Of a stretch of DNA of 64,000 nucleotides, positions 1 through 11,552 are shown in pieces. The translations under genes and the position numbers were made by a program. Each line of letters begins with the position of its first letter. Positions within the stretch are counted from its first letter, which is position 1. The notes under the pieces were generated by a model. It searched no databases and was not told the DNA's origin. It was given only the letters and a program-made list of their open reading frames with translations. This DNA is from Sanguinoderma infundibulare. Its lineage: Eukaryota; Basidiomycota; Agaricomycetes; Polyporales; Polyporaceae. The DNA lies in NCBI GenBank assembly GCA_032821775.1, contig JAVLRN010000010.1:1736001-1800000 (forward strand), written 5' to 3'.

Positions 1-246
1 GACACCAGAACCGGTGTTCCTGTACTTCCAGGTCTTGCTCCAGTTGTTCCAGTAGTGGTCGACACGCTTGATCTTCAAGGGCCCGGGTGCGAGAGGGGCG
101 GGTGGCACCGCCGTCGTCGTGGTCGCTGTCTCCGTGTCGGGTGCGCTCTCAGTCGCCTGAAGAGGGTTCGTATCCGCGTCCTTCTCGGATGGCTCTCCTA
201 CACTGGAGAAGCGACGGGAGGAGCGAGTCGAGAAGTAGCGGCGCAT
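1..246 (-). CDS. 5' end of an unrecognised gene, cut by the window edge
   Basis: An ATG at 246 opens an uninterrupted minus-strand frame to the window edge, giving 82 codons. The first part is Ser/Arg/Thr-rich and low in complexity (begins MRRYFSTRSSRRFSSVGEPS), followed by a Thr/Pro/Ala stretch. The segment nearest the edge looks conserved: KIKRVDHYWNNWSKTWKYRN, with closely spaced Trp, Lys and Tyr. The basic, Ser/Arg-rich start could be a mitochondrial presequence or simply a disordered tail. I recall similar Trp-rich segments in fungal proteins but cannot name the family, so no function is given. The remainder lies to the left of the window. Confidence 0.5.
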   Translation of the reverse strand, partial: MRRYFSTRSSRRFSSVGEPSEKDADTNPLQATESAPDTETATTTTAVPPAPLAPGPLKIKRVDHYWNNWSKTWKYRNTGSGV

Positions 247-712
247 GTCGAGTGTGTGAGAGGCGAAGGATGGTCGAGTGTTCGCCGCACCAATGCCCCT
301 GTTCGTTTATATGCACTCGCGCTCCTAGTATGTAGGAAGCAATTGGGTGTGGAAGCTTACAAAACGGTGCGGAAGGTGCCACGGCCTCACCGCCTTAGAC
401 AGCTTTCCTAGGATTTCGAAGACTGACATTGACCCAGTGACAGCGGCCAGCGCCCTTCAGCGCCCTAGGTGCGCTCTGACTCAGGTGAGCCCAGGGCGAG
501 CCTTCGCAGCCGCTACCATTTGAAACTACATGTTCAAAGTTCAACGATCACGATCCAAGTAGGAGGACAGCAACTTGCCTTTCTCGGGGATCCTCCACGT
601 CGATCGTACGTGTTAATTGTGCACCGCCCGCGCCGGTAAAAGCCAACTTTCAGTGGGGGGCACGTTGCCACCACGTCCGCACAGCAACAGCCTCGAACTT
701 GACTACTGATTC

Positions 713-826
713 AGGTCTAGAATGCGGCGAGTCACCTGGAGTCGGAGCGGGCAGATACGAATTCGCCCTGGTCGCGGACCTGACGGGACGCTGCTTGGGT
801 CTAGAATGCTGCGATTCAACTCAGTC
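713..826. repeat. imperfect direct repeat of about 30 bases
   Basis: Two copies of a motif beginning GGTCTAGAATGC, followed by related bases (GCGAGTCACC versus GCGATTCAAC), start near 713 and 797, about 85 bases apart. They lie in non-coding DNA and may be a small local duplication. No mobile-element ends were seen around them. Confidence 0.4.
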
Positions 827-2370
827 TTCGACACCTACGCCTACACTGGCACAAAACGATGAGATGATTGCCTTCTGTGTAATGAAATATGTTCTGTCCA
901 TATTTCGGGTACACCCTCCGGACATCTCGAATTATTGAACATGGCGGTATTGCTTCCGGCTGTCATTCAGGGACGGCATTCCGGGAAGAAGCACAGGATA
1001 ACAGGAGCACTTAGCAGCGAAGGCGGTGAAAGACCCACAGAAATTGCTTGGAGTTCAAACCGAAGATGAGAGGAAGAGGGAGAAAAGGTTTCCTGTCCGA
1101 CGCGGACTGGTGTCAGGGTCATCAGTATCCCCCGAGATCCGGATCGGGCACACAGAGAACCGTCGGCTAAGTCGTTCAGTCCTTGGCCGCATACACTCAC
1201 TTGTTCTGGTTCGATGAGTGCCGCTTCGACACGATACTAACGCAAATTCTTGAATCCTGCGAGAAACTGCTGAAGCCAATCGAATCCTCTCCGGCCTCTC
1301 GTCCCTGGTCTCCATGTCGTCTACAGTAAGGAGGTACGACGAGAACCCATTCGCGGTGGCCAATCGAGTTCCCTTGGACATCAAATCACCCACTTGGACT
1401 GTGACATAGGCTGACCGGTATGTTTAATAATCAAGTATACAGGCTCCACTAATTGTTTCTGAGTTTTGGATTTTTTCCGGTTGAACTCACTACGTTAGAG
1501 TTGGTCACCAGATACACGTCCACGGAAATGGCCGTCAGACACCGCCCTCGCGAAGACTGTTATGGCGTCTATGACCATTTTCTACAGAGGAAACGAAGTG
1601 GTCATTGGTCAAGCAAGAGGAATGGGCGGGAAAGGCTTCTGGACACAACGCCAGTCGAAGGAGGCGAGGCGGTCTGGCCTTTTACGTGGTATTCATCGGA
1701 CGGCTCTCTTGACTTTGAAGCCTCCTCCCCATGACCTTCCACGTCGAGCGAAGCGCAGAAGACTGCCCGTATGACTGCGATCTTGTCGGACCTTCCACCC
1801 TCCCACTCTATCATTACTCAATCGTTTGGCCTACAGGCGACTTATTCCTTGGCACACTCGCGGCTCGGTCAAGATCATCACTGTTATGCTGGTTAGGTAG
1901 CACAGTGCACGATTACTTCCATTTCCCTCGACGCAGAGCTTACCACCAAATCCAACATAGCGGTAAACCATCGTCGGCCACGATGACCTTCCCCATAATG
2001 ATCTCCTCGTCCGGACCCCAGTTTGGCTCTCGTGTGGCCTGGCGAGCCTCCGAAGAACCGTGATAGCGCTCCCGCGAACGCGCATCCGGATGTCACTAAA
2101 GCCAATCTGACGCCCCAGCCCTCCCACGGAACTCGTTGCTGACATCACGAGTCCATCGCCGAGGCCCATAACCAGTCCCGCATTGTTCTTTACTCACCGA
2201 ATATACCGCCCGGCCGCGCGCCGTTCGTCTCCCCGCTGACGCTCCATCTATGGAATCGATCGACACGTGTAGCCCACGCATGGAAGGCGGGGCGGAAAAC
2301 ACGCCCCTTCAACGCCTACGAGGTCACCACACCATATCGCGGCCCAGGTCCGCACAAAGAAGCGGCCGAT

Positions 2371-2390
2371 CTCTCTCTCTCTCTTCATCT
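2371..2390 (+). promoter_or_regulatory. CT-rich tract upstream of the coiled-coil gene
   Basis: A run of CT dinucleotides ending in TTCATCT lies about 110 bases before the ATG at 2497. Pyrimidine-rich tracts just upstream of transcription starts are common in highly expressed filamentous-fungal genes. No TATA box was seen nearby. Assignment is by position only. Confidence 0.35.
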
Positions 2391-2496
2391 ACAAGTTCGC
2401 GGTGGCCACGCCACGCCTCCCCTCCGCTGCCCATGCCTTCACCCGCACCCTTCCCCCCTCCCTTTAGTTCGTCGTCTGCCCCTCATCACCCAGCAA

Positions 2497-5333
2497 ATGT
2501 CCCGGATTTTGGACCAAGACGGGCGGTAAGTACGTCTTTGTGCTGTCGTCTGACCGTTTATTTACGAGCTTCCGCAGCCACCGCGATTTTCCTTTTCCTC
2601 GTATGGACTCGCCCAGGACGCCGTCCTCAGGCAGTAGCCTCCAGGCCCGATCCGAAAGCAGTCAGTCCAAGTCTCTTTGCTCATCCTCCTCCTCTTCCTC
2701 CCACCACCACCACCACCGCCACCACCACTCGCCGCCGCCACGGATACGCGGCGGCGACCGGGGAAGCGGCGAAAGCTCGCTCCCCGACGTGCAGCAGAAG
2801 CTGCTCGCGCACCTCATGCCGCGGGACGCCCAGGCTTCGGGCTCGCGGAGCCTGCGCACCGCGCTCGCGATCACGACCGAGCGGCTGGAGGGCGAGACGC
2901 GGCGCGCGGACGACGCCGAACGCCGCGTGCTGGAGGTGTTGCGCAAGCTGCGCGCGCAGCACGAGGCGACGATGCTCGCGCAGGCCGAGGCGTCGCGTGC
3001 GAAGGAGGAGCTGACGCTGTACAAGTTTCGGCTTGAGGAGGCGCAGCGCGAGATCCTGCGCGCGAACGAGGCCATCGCCGACCTCGAGGAGCAGAAGAAC
3101 ATGGCGGAGGCAGAGGCCGCGCGCGCGAGGTCGACGGCGCGCAAGTTCCGCGAGCAGCAGCTCGTTGCGCGTGCGCGGGAGGAGGGCAGGCAGGCGGGCT
3201 TCCAGGAGGGCTATTCGCGAGGGAACCGCTTGGGGTACGAGGAGGCGACCTTTGCTGAGGTTCCCAGAGAAAGACGATACGGCGGCCCGAGGGTAGAGGA
3301 GGTCCCGGAGGAGGACGAGGAGACGCGCCCGAGGTATCGTGCTGGGACGCCTGGTCCGACTGAGATGCGTATCCTCGCGCCCGCTCCTGAGTACCGTAGC
3401 CAATCGCTTGGACCGCCTATCGTTCCTTCGGGGAGACTTACGCCATCTGTGCCGCCGCAGCCTCGCAGGTCTCCATCCAGGTACGTCTGAGGTGCATTTT
3501 GTCTCCGTGCCTCATTTCACGTTATGCCGTCAGGGTCAGCACATCGAGAGCCAGCCAACGCCCCCACGTACCAGACACCGCGCATCATGCCCCAACACTC
3601 CCAGTCCCGACAGTTGTGACGCCGCTCAATGTCCCTTCACCTTCACACTCGCGTGCCAATACGCCTACGGGTATGCCAATCGCTCATCCAGCCCCGCACT
3701 CACTAGATGATGGGGAAGCACCCCCTCCCCCACTTCCCGTATACGACCTCGCCTCTTCACCTGTCCACCCGCCGGTGGAAATACCACCAGATGGATGGAT
3801 CCCTTACGCCGCGGGCCCGAACGCGGAGATCTCCCTTCCGCCTCCGCACGAGCTCTCCAGGCCTGTTTCCCCCATTTCCTCCGTGGCCGTATCTCCTACT
3901 CCGCCACCGCCTCCGATCCTCCAGCCCCCCGAACCTGCACAACCAGTAGCCAGCAGCTCCGCCATCCCGCCGCCTCCGCAACTCGTCTCGCGGGGTTACC
4001 CGGAAATCCCTCCGGAAGGCATCGCTGTGACACGCTCGAACGCCAGCAGACCGATGTCGCCCCAGTCAAAGGCATCCACGACCATATCACAATTCGACAT
4101 CATCAGGGCACCTCCCGGCGGGAAGCTGCGCATTTCGACAGGGGGTCGAGCACCTAGAGAAGACGTACGTCTGTCACTGTCGAGAGTTTCTCTTGCATAG
4201 TTCCGACACGAAATGACGCTGTGTGGGATTAGCGACAGGTTTCGTCTCCACGAGGGCCGCGCCCGCGTGAAGACTTCCCCCTTCACGTTCGTCCTCCAGC
4301 GCAGGAGGAGACAAGGGAGCCTGAGCGGCCCCAGCGTCCGGAACGGGAAAGGACCCGAGCTAATTCCAACCCGTTAGAGAAGCTTTTCAAGAAACGATAC
4401 AAGACTTTCAAAGACTCTCCGCCTGTACAACCACCTGTTATTCCGGATATTATCGTCGAGTCACCTGTGAGTCGACGGTCTTCAGCACTGCAGTTCGTGC
4501 GAACGCTAACAACGGCCCATTCGTCCTAGTCAACGCCTTCAACGCATCGTTACTCTCTCAAGACTACAGGCACGCACCCGTCAGCATTCCTGAGTCCCGA
4601 GCTTGCTACGCAACCGCTAGCTCCGTCAGCTCCTCAGGACAACATAATCGTCATGCGCACGGAGATACCGGGCTACAACCCCAACCCCCAGATTCAGATT
4701 CCCTTCGACGACGACGACCCGTTCATCCCTCCTCGGCCGGAGACCATCCCCGCGGAAGCCGCGATGGCTGCTCCCGCAGGCGACCAGTTCCCCGCAGGCT
4801 TCGTCCCGCTCGCTCCCGCCAGGCCATCGAGCGCACTGGGGCCCACGCCGATCCCGGTGCCTTCCAACACGCCCGTGCCCATCCCGCCGCCGTCGAACCC
4901 GATCCCGGTCCCGTCAAACACCCCGGTGCCGATCCCCCCGCCGAGCAACCCCCTGCCGGTGCCGTACAACGAGGCCGTCCCCATCCCCAGCCCCAGCCCC
5001 GCGCCTCTGCCGATCCCGCAAAACGAAGAAGTCCTGCCCGTTCCGCAGCGCGGACCTGGGACAGGCAGCCCGCGCCAAGCGCGGTACGACGAGGCGCCAA
5101 TACCCGCGGGCGTGGTGTACCCCGAGCGTGCCACGCCGCGACTGCCCGGGACGGTAACGGGGACGCAGACGGGGACGGGGACAGGTACACCCACGTCGTC
5201 GCTCAGCCCAAAGTCGAGGAGGGGGAGGCTGGACATGAGGAGCCCGGGGGCGAACCTGTCGCCGCTGCCGATCCAGTTCCAGTTCTTCGCGCCGCTGAGG
5301 TCGGATACGACCTCGGAGTCGATACGTCTCTGA
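2497..5333 (+). CDS. coiled-coil, proline-rich protein of unknown function
   Basis: Five exons: 2497-2525, 2578-3480, 3534-4164, 4239-4466, 4530-5333. All junctions are GT/AG and the product is 864 residues. Residues about 40-60 are Ser- and His-rich. Residues about 100-205 form a long Glu/Arg/Ala heptad-like region, probably a coiled coil. The remainder is disordered and rich in Pro and Ser. Near residues 700-760 there is an internal repeat of the PIPVPSNTP / PIPPPSNP kind. No catalytic domain, signal peptide or membrane span is visible. The layout suggests a scaffold or cytoskeleton-associated protein, but that is a guess from composition. Such proteins are usually annotated as hypothetical in basidiomycetes. 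The start is the only ATG that gives a good splice into the long second exon. Confidence 0.72.
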
Positions 5334-6598
5334 GATCTGCCAGTGAGTTTTCTTTTAGAGTTTTCTGCCACCTGGGGCGTCAGGTCTGGGTGTCTTGGTC
5401 GGACGCGGACCGCGGACGCATTGTCGCAACGTGGCGCGCCATATAATACGCATACGCATTCACATACACACGCACTGCATCTTCTCGGACTTGGCACAGA
5501 TACAGGTATTTATTGCATCATGGGACAATGGTACGTACCGCATACGCATGTGTTTGGCCTTGAAGGCGCCGAGGAAGGCATGATGGAGGTAGTAGATCAG
5601 AAAGTTCACGATGTACTAGTAGCCATCCCTTGTACTTTTACCGCAATACAGATACTGTCAACCCCTCGTACTCACTCGAGCGGCCCTCGGCTGGGGTCAA
5701 CCCAAGCACGCACAACACGCACATGGAGGTCATGTCCATCGGTCCGTTCAGGCCGGGTACGGTCCGGAGAGTCTATGCCTTCCTCGATGAGCACAGAAGC
5801 GGTACCCAACGTCCGTCTTGCTTCCAGGCAATGCCCTGTGTTTCTGGCCATCCAGGAAAACTCTTGGGCACGTTGGGCCCACTTAACAGCGGAGGCTTCA
5901 AGGTCAATCGAGTTGACCACGAGTCTTCCAACGGCTAGGAATATTAATGCTGCGCGTCGGGGTCATCGTCACTGCTGCGCCGCCAATCCATCCCATTTCC
6001 TCCTTACCACCGTCACTCTTGACTTTAGATACTCGAAACACTGCTATCTCCGGACGTTGGGAATCCCGCCCTATTTGCAACTCTGAACACGCCGACCGTC
6101 TCCAGCACACCACCAAGTTAGGCCCAGCAAGTGGCACGTTCGTCGACGACACCGCGTTCTGATGGGCTTCGACCTTACCAAGATAACATACGGCCTCTTC
6201 TCGACGCTCGCCGCGTACCTACTCACGCGGCCGGGCTCAGGGCGGATCGGGGACAGAGCAGGTGCGTCGCATACCGCATTGCGCCCGCAGGAGCAGCTTG
6301 CTTCTCTCTGCACATTTTCGGACATCATGTGGGGTGTTCATAACGGCACGCACGCTTCGCTCGTGCGCGCCGGGACAAGGTGCCATATGCAAGGATATTT
6401 TGGATGTACAATGGCTTTCCAGACGCAGTGGACCAGTGGCTTGGATGCCCATCAGCAAAGCGGCGGGAACAGACGAGCCGTGATGCTCTCGTAAATACCA
6501 CCGCGGATATGCAGGATAAAAGGCCGAGGACGAGTGCGGCGTGAGGCGACGGACGTTCGCCCGCCACCCCCCCAACTTGAAATCAGGTGCTACCTGCG
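5334..6598. other. intergenic region
   Basis: About 1.25 kb between two plus-strand genes. It contains the 3' end of the coiled-coil gene and the promoter of the secreted phosphatase-fold gene. Short frames occur on both strands but none resembles a known protein. Confidence 0.6.
6515..6523 (+). promoter_or_regulatory. probable TATA box (GATAAAAGG)
   Basis: GATAAAAGG lies about 80 bases before the ATG at 6599, a usual distance for a TATA element in fungi. It is the only clear candidate in this promoter. Confidence 0.4.
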
Positions 6599-7938
6599 AT
6601 GCTGTCCTTCTCGCCTCTTGTCGGCCTCTTGTCCCTCGCGCTGACTATGGGTCCCCAAGATGTCGCGGCCCAACCGAGCATACGGATGTCTACCTACAAT
6701 CTGCGCTATGACTCCATGCCCGACAACATCACCGTCGCCCAGTCGCTCGCCGCCCTCCCGGATCCTTTGGTTGCGCCAACATACTACGGCTATACGGGAG
6801 AGCAGCCGTGGAGTACGAGGCGCATAAAGGTGTATCAGCACCTCAACAGCGAAGGCGTCGTTCTTGCCGGTACGTTTCCATGAGAGTCGTGCGTGTCCGC
6901 GCCGTTGGCACTGAAACTGTCATATAGGCTTCCAGGAAGGCCTCGTGAGGCAGGTGGACGACCTTGCAACGTTGTTCGGTGATGGCTGGGGTTGGGTACG
7001 TCATATGCTAATTATACCACTATCAGACGTCCGTTTGACTTTCGATTGCGTAGGTTGGGGTCGGCCGCGACGATGGTGTGGCTGCCGGAGAGTTCAGTCC
7101 AATCTTTTACAAGAAGTAGGTCATGTGCGTAACTTCGAAGACCATCAGTGATGGCTCACGCACGTTCTAAGGTCTGATATCGAGCTCGTGTCCAACGACT
7201 CCTTCTGGCTCTCGTAAGTGTCTATTTATTTCTCGTCGAAGGATTCCGGAATAGAAAAGCGCGTCCTTATGACGTTTCTGTTATTTTAGGAACACGCCCT
7301 TCGAGCCCTCGATATTCCCTGGTGCGGGCTCGTACAGGATCTGCACCGCAACCCATCTTAAGCTCAAGACTGGTCCTGACGGCCCGATTTCGTTCACGTA
7401 CCTCAATACTCACCTCGACGACCAGTCCGACGCCGAGCGCCGCCTCGGCGCGTCCCTCATGCTCGTCCGTGCACGCTACGAGGCGTACAAAACGGGGGGT
7501 CCCGTCATCATCACTGGCGACTTCAACAGCCCTGCGACGGGCACCGACTCTGGCGCGTACCAGATCATCACCGGGCAGATCGCACCCGTCGCGGTCAACG
7601 CGACCTTCGCGGCCAAGTACGCGACCCCGAACGATACCCTCCCGGATTTCAAGATGCTGGACTTGAAGGCGGAGGCCCCGCGCGAGTACGTTGGGGGCAA
7701 CTACGCGACGTACACCGGGTTCAACCTCCCTGGGGACGCATCGGTGTACACGCGCATCGACTTCGTGTATGGGGGAAGCAACGGGAAGTGGTGAGTGCGC
7801 TTACTTGCGCATGATGAACAGTGGTGCTGACGCGATGACAGGACCGCGGACGCGTACAAGGTCGGGTGGTCCCTGACTGACGATGGTATCCTTGCGAGCG
7901 ACCACCGCCCCGTCTTCGCAGACATCACGCTGCAGTAG
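6599..7938 (+). CDS. secreted endonuclease/exonuclease/phosphatase-family protein
   Basis: Six exons: 6599-6869, 6928-6995, 7054-7115, 7172-7213, 7290-7790, 7842-7938; 346 residues. Residues 1-25 form a signal peptide (MLSFSPLVGLLSLALTMGPQ, ending near VAAQ). The mature part carries the family's landmark blocks in order: MSTYNLRYDS (metal-binding Asn), VGVGRDDG, FSPIFYKK, THLDDQSDAER, ITGDFNS (catalytic Asp and Asn) and SDHRPVF (catalytic Asp-His pair). The fold is shared by DNase I, sphingomyelinases and inositol phosphatases. The sequence alone does not tell whether the substrate is nucleic acid, a phospholipid or a sugar phosphate. The signal peptide points to an extracellular role, perhaps phosphate scavenging. 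The start at 6599 is preferred because upstream in-frame codons are not ATG. Confidence 0.88.
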
Positions 7939-8526
7939 ATGAGGTTCTTACGACCATGACTTCCTCTCCCAGGTCGCACTTCCGGCCTGTTTGTATGAGT
8001 AGAGTGTATCACGAAGAAACATTGATTTTGACGTCCACGCGATCATGTTCCCGCTATCAGGCTCCGTCTTACTCACCACTATCACGTTCAGTAACGGGAG
8101 CAGATTGGAACAGCGCTCTGTTCTTTGTTCCAATCGCCCTTGACTCCTTGTGTGCTAGGTTGGCCTAGAGTGGACAACCCAGTGCATCTCCTACTGTATT
8201 GTATCTGATCAGCATGGCGGTCGCATTGCAGGAAATCCCGCTTTCATCTGCCTCACCGGTGCGGCGCGGTTGCGGATTGACGACACGCACGCGCAGTGCA
8301 TGTGTAACGTGTTGCCAGGGCTTGACAGCCTTTTTGAAGTCATATAAGTCAAGTAAGAATAGTATTGTAGTCCAGGTAAGAACTGCGTTCTAATGCTGCT
8401 TGAAACGGGTTTGATCGATCCATTTAGCGATGTCCCGGTTCCGGACAGCCGAGCCACTTGGATATAACAAGTGCCCTCTGCCTCTCTCCATGACCTCGAC
8501 GACCCTCTGAGCCTTCATTCCCCACC
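7939..8526. other. intergenic region
   Basis: About 590 bases between two plus-strand genes, holding terminator and promoter functions by position. No gene, repeat or clear TATA box seen. Confidence 0.6.
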
Positions 8527-9540
8527 ATGCTGTTCTACCTACTCTTCAGAATAATCAGGTGTGTCGCACAGTAAGTATTTCTCAATCGCCCAGGGGCTAA
8601 GGGCGACCCAGTGCGACCGCAGCGTTCCTCTATCCCGGGTACGCGTCATACAAGACTCTGTCGCAACGACCCGCAAATGAAGCCGACCTGGAACGATGGC
8701 TGATGTATTGGAGCGTCCTTGGGTGCATCGTCGCCGTCGAGTCTGTTGCTGAATGGCTGGTCTCATGGTGCGTCACCACCTCGTGTGCCTCCTCTCCGAG
8801 TCTCATCCAAAGACGCTAGGCTGCCGTTCTACTACCTCTTCAAAACCATGTTCCTCCTCTACCTCGCCCTCCCCCAGACCTCCGGCTCCGCCTGGCTCTA
8901 CCAGACCCAGCTCCGGCCGTTCTTCTCCGCGCACGAGAACCAGATCGACTCCGCGCTCGCCCAGCTCAAGGTCTACCTCTACTCTTCATTCCAACGCCTC
9001 ATGCGCCGTGGCTGGGAGCAAGTGTCCGGCGCCGTCTCCCAGGCCCCCGCCCACCCTGCGGGCTCCTCGTTGCTCGAGGAGGACGCGGCGAGCCACACTG
9101 GTGCTCCCCCCTCCACGCACGACCCTGTCTCGGGGCCCGCGCAGCTCGTCGCCGGTCTCTGGAGCACCTACGGCCCGGGCCTCCTCGCTTCTGGCGCTGC
9201 GCTCCTCACGCAGGCGCAGGCGTCCGCCGCTCAGGCCGCCGCGAATGCGAACGCGAGTGCGCAAGCCGGGCGGTCCCGGGGCCAGCGCCGTCGGGAGCCC
9301 GAAGAGGACGAGCCGACGGGATACGACGTGTCGAGCGTGACGTCGAGTCCGGCGTTCGTCGCGGTCCAGATGCCCTCCTCGGACAATGGGAGTAACGGCA
9401 AGTCTGCGTTCGAAGAGGTCGACGTGCCGAGCGACATGGAGACCGACGCTTCGCCGAAGGCTGACCAGAAGAGGTCGAGCTGGTTCGGGTGGGGCGGCGC
9501 TGGCTCTGGGGCCGGATATGAGCGGGTGAAGAGCGAGTAA
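8527..9540 (+). CDS. TB2/DP1/HVA22 (REEP/Yop1-like) membrane-shaping protein
   Basis: Three exons: 8527-8570, 8612-8767, 8820-9540; 306 residues. Residues about 1-110 match the TB2/DP1 domain: hydrophobic hairpins with the diagnostic FLYPGYASYKTL, then MYWSVLGCIVAVES, LPFYYLFKTMFLLYLALPQT and LYQTQLRPFF. Proteins of this family bend and stabilise tubular endoplasmic reticulum. The C-terminal two thirds is Ala/Ser/Glu-rich and disordered, ending in an acidic/basic mix with SSWFGWGG. The first intron is very short (41 bases). An alternative acceptor at 8622 would break the frame, so the acceptor at 8611 was chosen. The family call is secure; the exact first junction is slightly less so. Confidence 0.88.
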
Positions 9541-11552
9541 GCCGGTCGGACGGCATGGCACAGGACACTTGCAAATTGTGGCATTGCGACGACGAACTCG
9601 GACACGACCTGTGGCACAATACGACAGCTACTATATCGCGCTCTTGCATTCCTATCCGTTACGTCCTCTTTCTTTCTAACTAGTGTATCTAACGAATGTA
9701 TATTATCGGCAACGTTCATAGATCGCGCCCCTTCCCCAGCGCATGTCCGCGGCATGAATCTCGAGCCTTCAGCGGCAGCGGCCAGTTCAATCTGCGGCAA
9801 TGTCTATGCTACCTCGTCTTCTCCGGAGCTTTCCTACATAGGCTGGTATGTGGGTCGAAGTGCAAGGATAGGAATCACTCGAATCCCGTGATCGGCAGTG
9901 TTACAAACTTCCTTTGAGCGCCGCGGTACCATTTGGTAACCCAAATCCATTGGAGGCTCAGCATATAGCAGCCGTGTAGAGAAAAAACCAGTGGTTTGAC
10001 GCCATCTCTTTCAAAAACCGTGGGTGAGATTGCGGTTCACCGCGATACTTGGCTATACGCCCAGTTATTGGTACCGATTGTCACCCTCTTCTTCTTCCTC
10101 ATCCTGACCAGGAGATCCTGTGATACCTCAGCCCGAGCTCATGGGTGTCGCATTCATATCCAGCTATCCATCCCGGGGTGGGTTCAAGTCTCACCTTGGG
10201 AGATCTCCAGGTTCGTTATCGGAGTCATAACTTTATTTTCTGGGCCAGTACTGATGCCCGTTCGAATTTGAAAGGTCCTGCAAACGCCATGCGTCTTCTG
10301 GATACAGATGATTATTCGTGCATGCCGGATAGGTAGAGACCTGACTCGCGAGACGACGGAGAGCCTGAACGCGGCAGCTGGCGAGCCTTGCTTCGGCCTT
10401 GGTCAAGTTCTCCGAACGACGACGTCGCCGGCCACTCCTCTACTCGAGCTCCCTGCGGAGAAATGCACCCACACTGTCGCTGCGAAAAAGGAACGGCTTT
10501 CCGCCCGTGACCTTGAGGTCGTTGACCATACACTGGCACACAATCTCAGAGCTAGACCCCTTTGCCACGATGTCGATATGTGCGTCTCCATTATCGCAAA
10601 GTTCGCGACCTCTACTGGACAATGACAATGCTATTCTAGCTTGAAGTACGCTCGAGGCGACGCGACTACTCCGTCACGATGGCGCCTCGAAGAGCAAGCA
10701 TAGGCCGTGGTCCACAACACCTCCGATCATCCACCGCACGCGTGTTCAGGTGTCCTTCCGGAGAGGCAGGTAGAGCCCATAGAATCGAGGGACCGTGGCA
10801 GGTACGGAACCGGTTGTGAAGTGTGCGTCTGTCTCCGATCCTAGAGCATCGTTCAATGCACTTGGAGACACCGATGAAGCTTCACACTTCCAAGGGCTGA
10901 TGTTGTCATTTGAGGGGCCACGCTGGGCCACGCGCCCCGGGCTTGGGTTCTACGGCTCCGAGGCGACGACCTGTTCACGCCACTCATCGTTCGCCGGGGG
11001 CAATGCCCTATCAGGTTTGTGCGTTTGGTCGCTGTGTCTTGTATCATTCCCTATTTTGCTTACCCTGTACGCAGATCCAGCGGCCGGCGGTAATTACTGC
11101 AGTGCTGGATGTGCGTCCCCGATTCCATTTCGTTTGTCGAATAAGCATCACTCGTGGCGTCGTAGGCGCGTTGTGGAGCGCAAGGGAGGAACGCCGTTTG
11201 CCAAATCATGCTCAAATGACTCGGTATGCGAAATTCGTCTGCATCGACGCCCGCGATCAGTTCGGAAAAGGGTGAATACCAACTTCCCCCCTTGGTTCGT
11301 GTATGAAGCATGTCGTGTCCAACTACTAGCGCTGATGGGCCACTACGAACGATTTTACGCGTCCAAGCGCTAGTTTCAAGGCCATTGAATATTGAATGGT
11401 GTCTAGGCACGGTGAGCGGAGCCTCATTGATCATCGCCGCTTGCACAGGTTCTATGGAGTTTGGCCGAAGCCGTCGCTTAACTTCGTATATAAGCTACAG
11501 AGGTCGGCACGTCCGTCCCTCATCTCCTTTCATCTCAACCACCACAACCGCC
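9541..11552. other. intergenic region of about 2 kb
   Basis: No convincing gene on either strand. Frames of up to 192 codons exist but have no recognisable motifs. A tRNA T-arm-like segment near 10176-10192 (GGTTCAAGT flanked by pairing bases) has no matching acceptor or D arm. The right end contains the promoter of the kinase-fold gene. Confidence 0.55.
11487..11493 (+). promoter_or_regulatory. TATA box (TATATAA)
   Basis: TATATAA lies 60-66 bases before the ATG at 11553 and is followed by a pyrimidine-rich leader (CATCTCCTTTCATCTC) with ACAACCGCC just before the start codon. This is a typical fungal core promoter arrangement. Confidence 0.6.

Larger units (their letters stand above)
247..2496. 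other. non-coding stretch between divergent genes
   Basis: About 2.2 kb without a recognisable gene. Frames here are short, overlap on both strands and encode nothing I can place. It must hold the promoters of the minus-strand gene starting at 246 and the plus-strand gene starting at 2497. The only structure seen is a duplicated motif near 713 and 797 and a CT-rich tract near 2371. Confidence 0.6.

Noticed and set aside
2681..3403. Long minus-strand and alternative plus-strand frames over the coiled-coil gene
   Set aside because: They are shadows caused by the high GC content and the repetitive heptads; their products are Arg/Leu-rich and without domain signals.
10150..10215. Possible tRNA (GGTTCAAGT with flanking pairing bases, like a T arm)
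   Set aside because: No upstream sequence pairs with the would-be acceptor 3' strand (CTTGGGA), and no D arm or anticodon arm fits.
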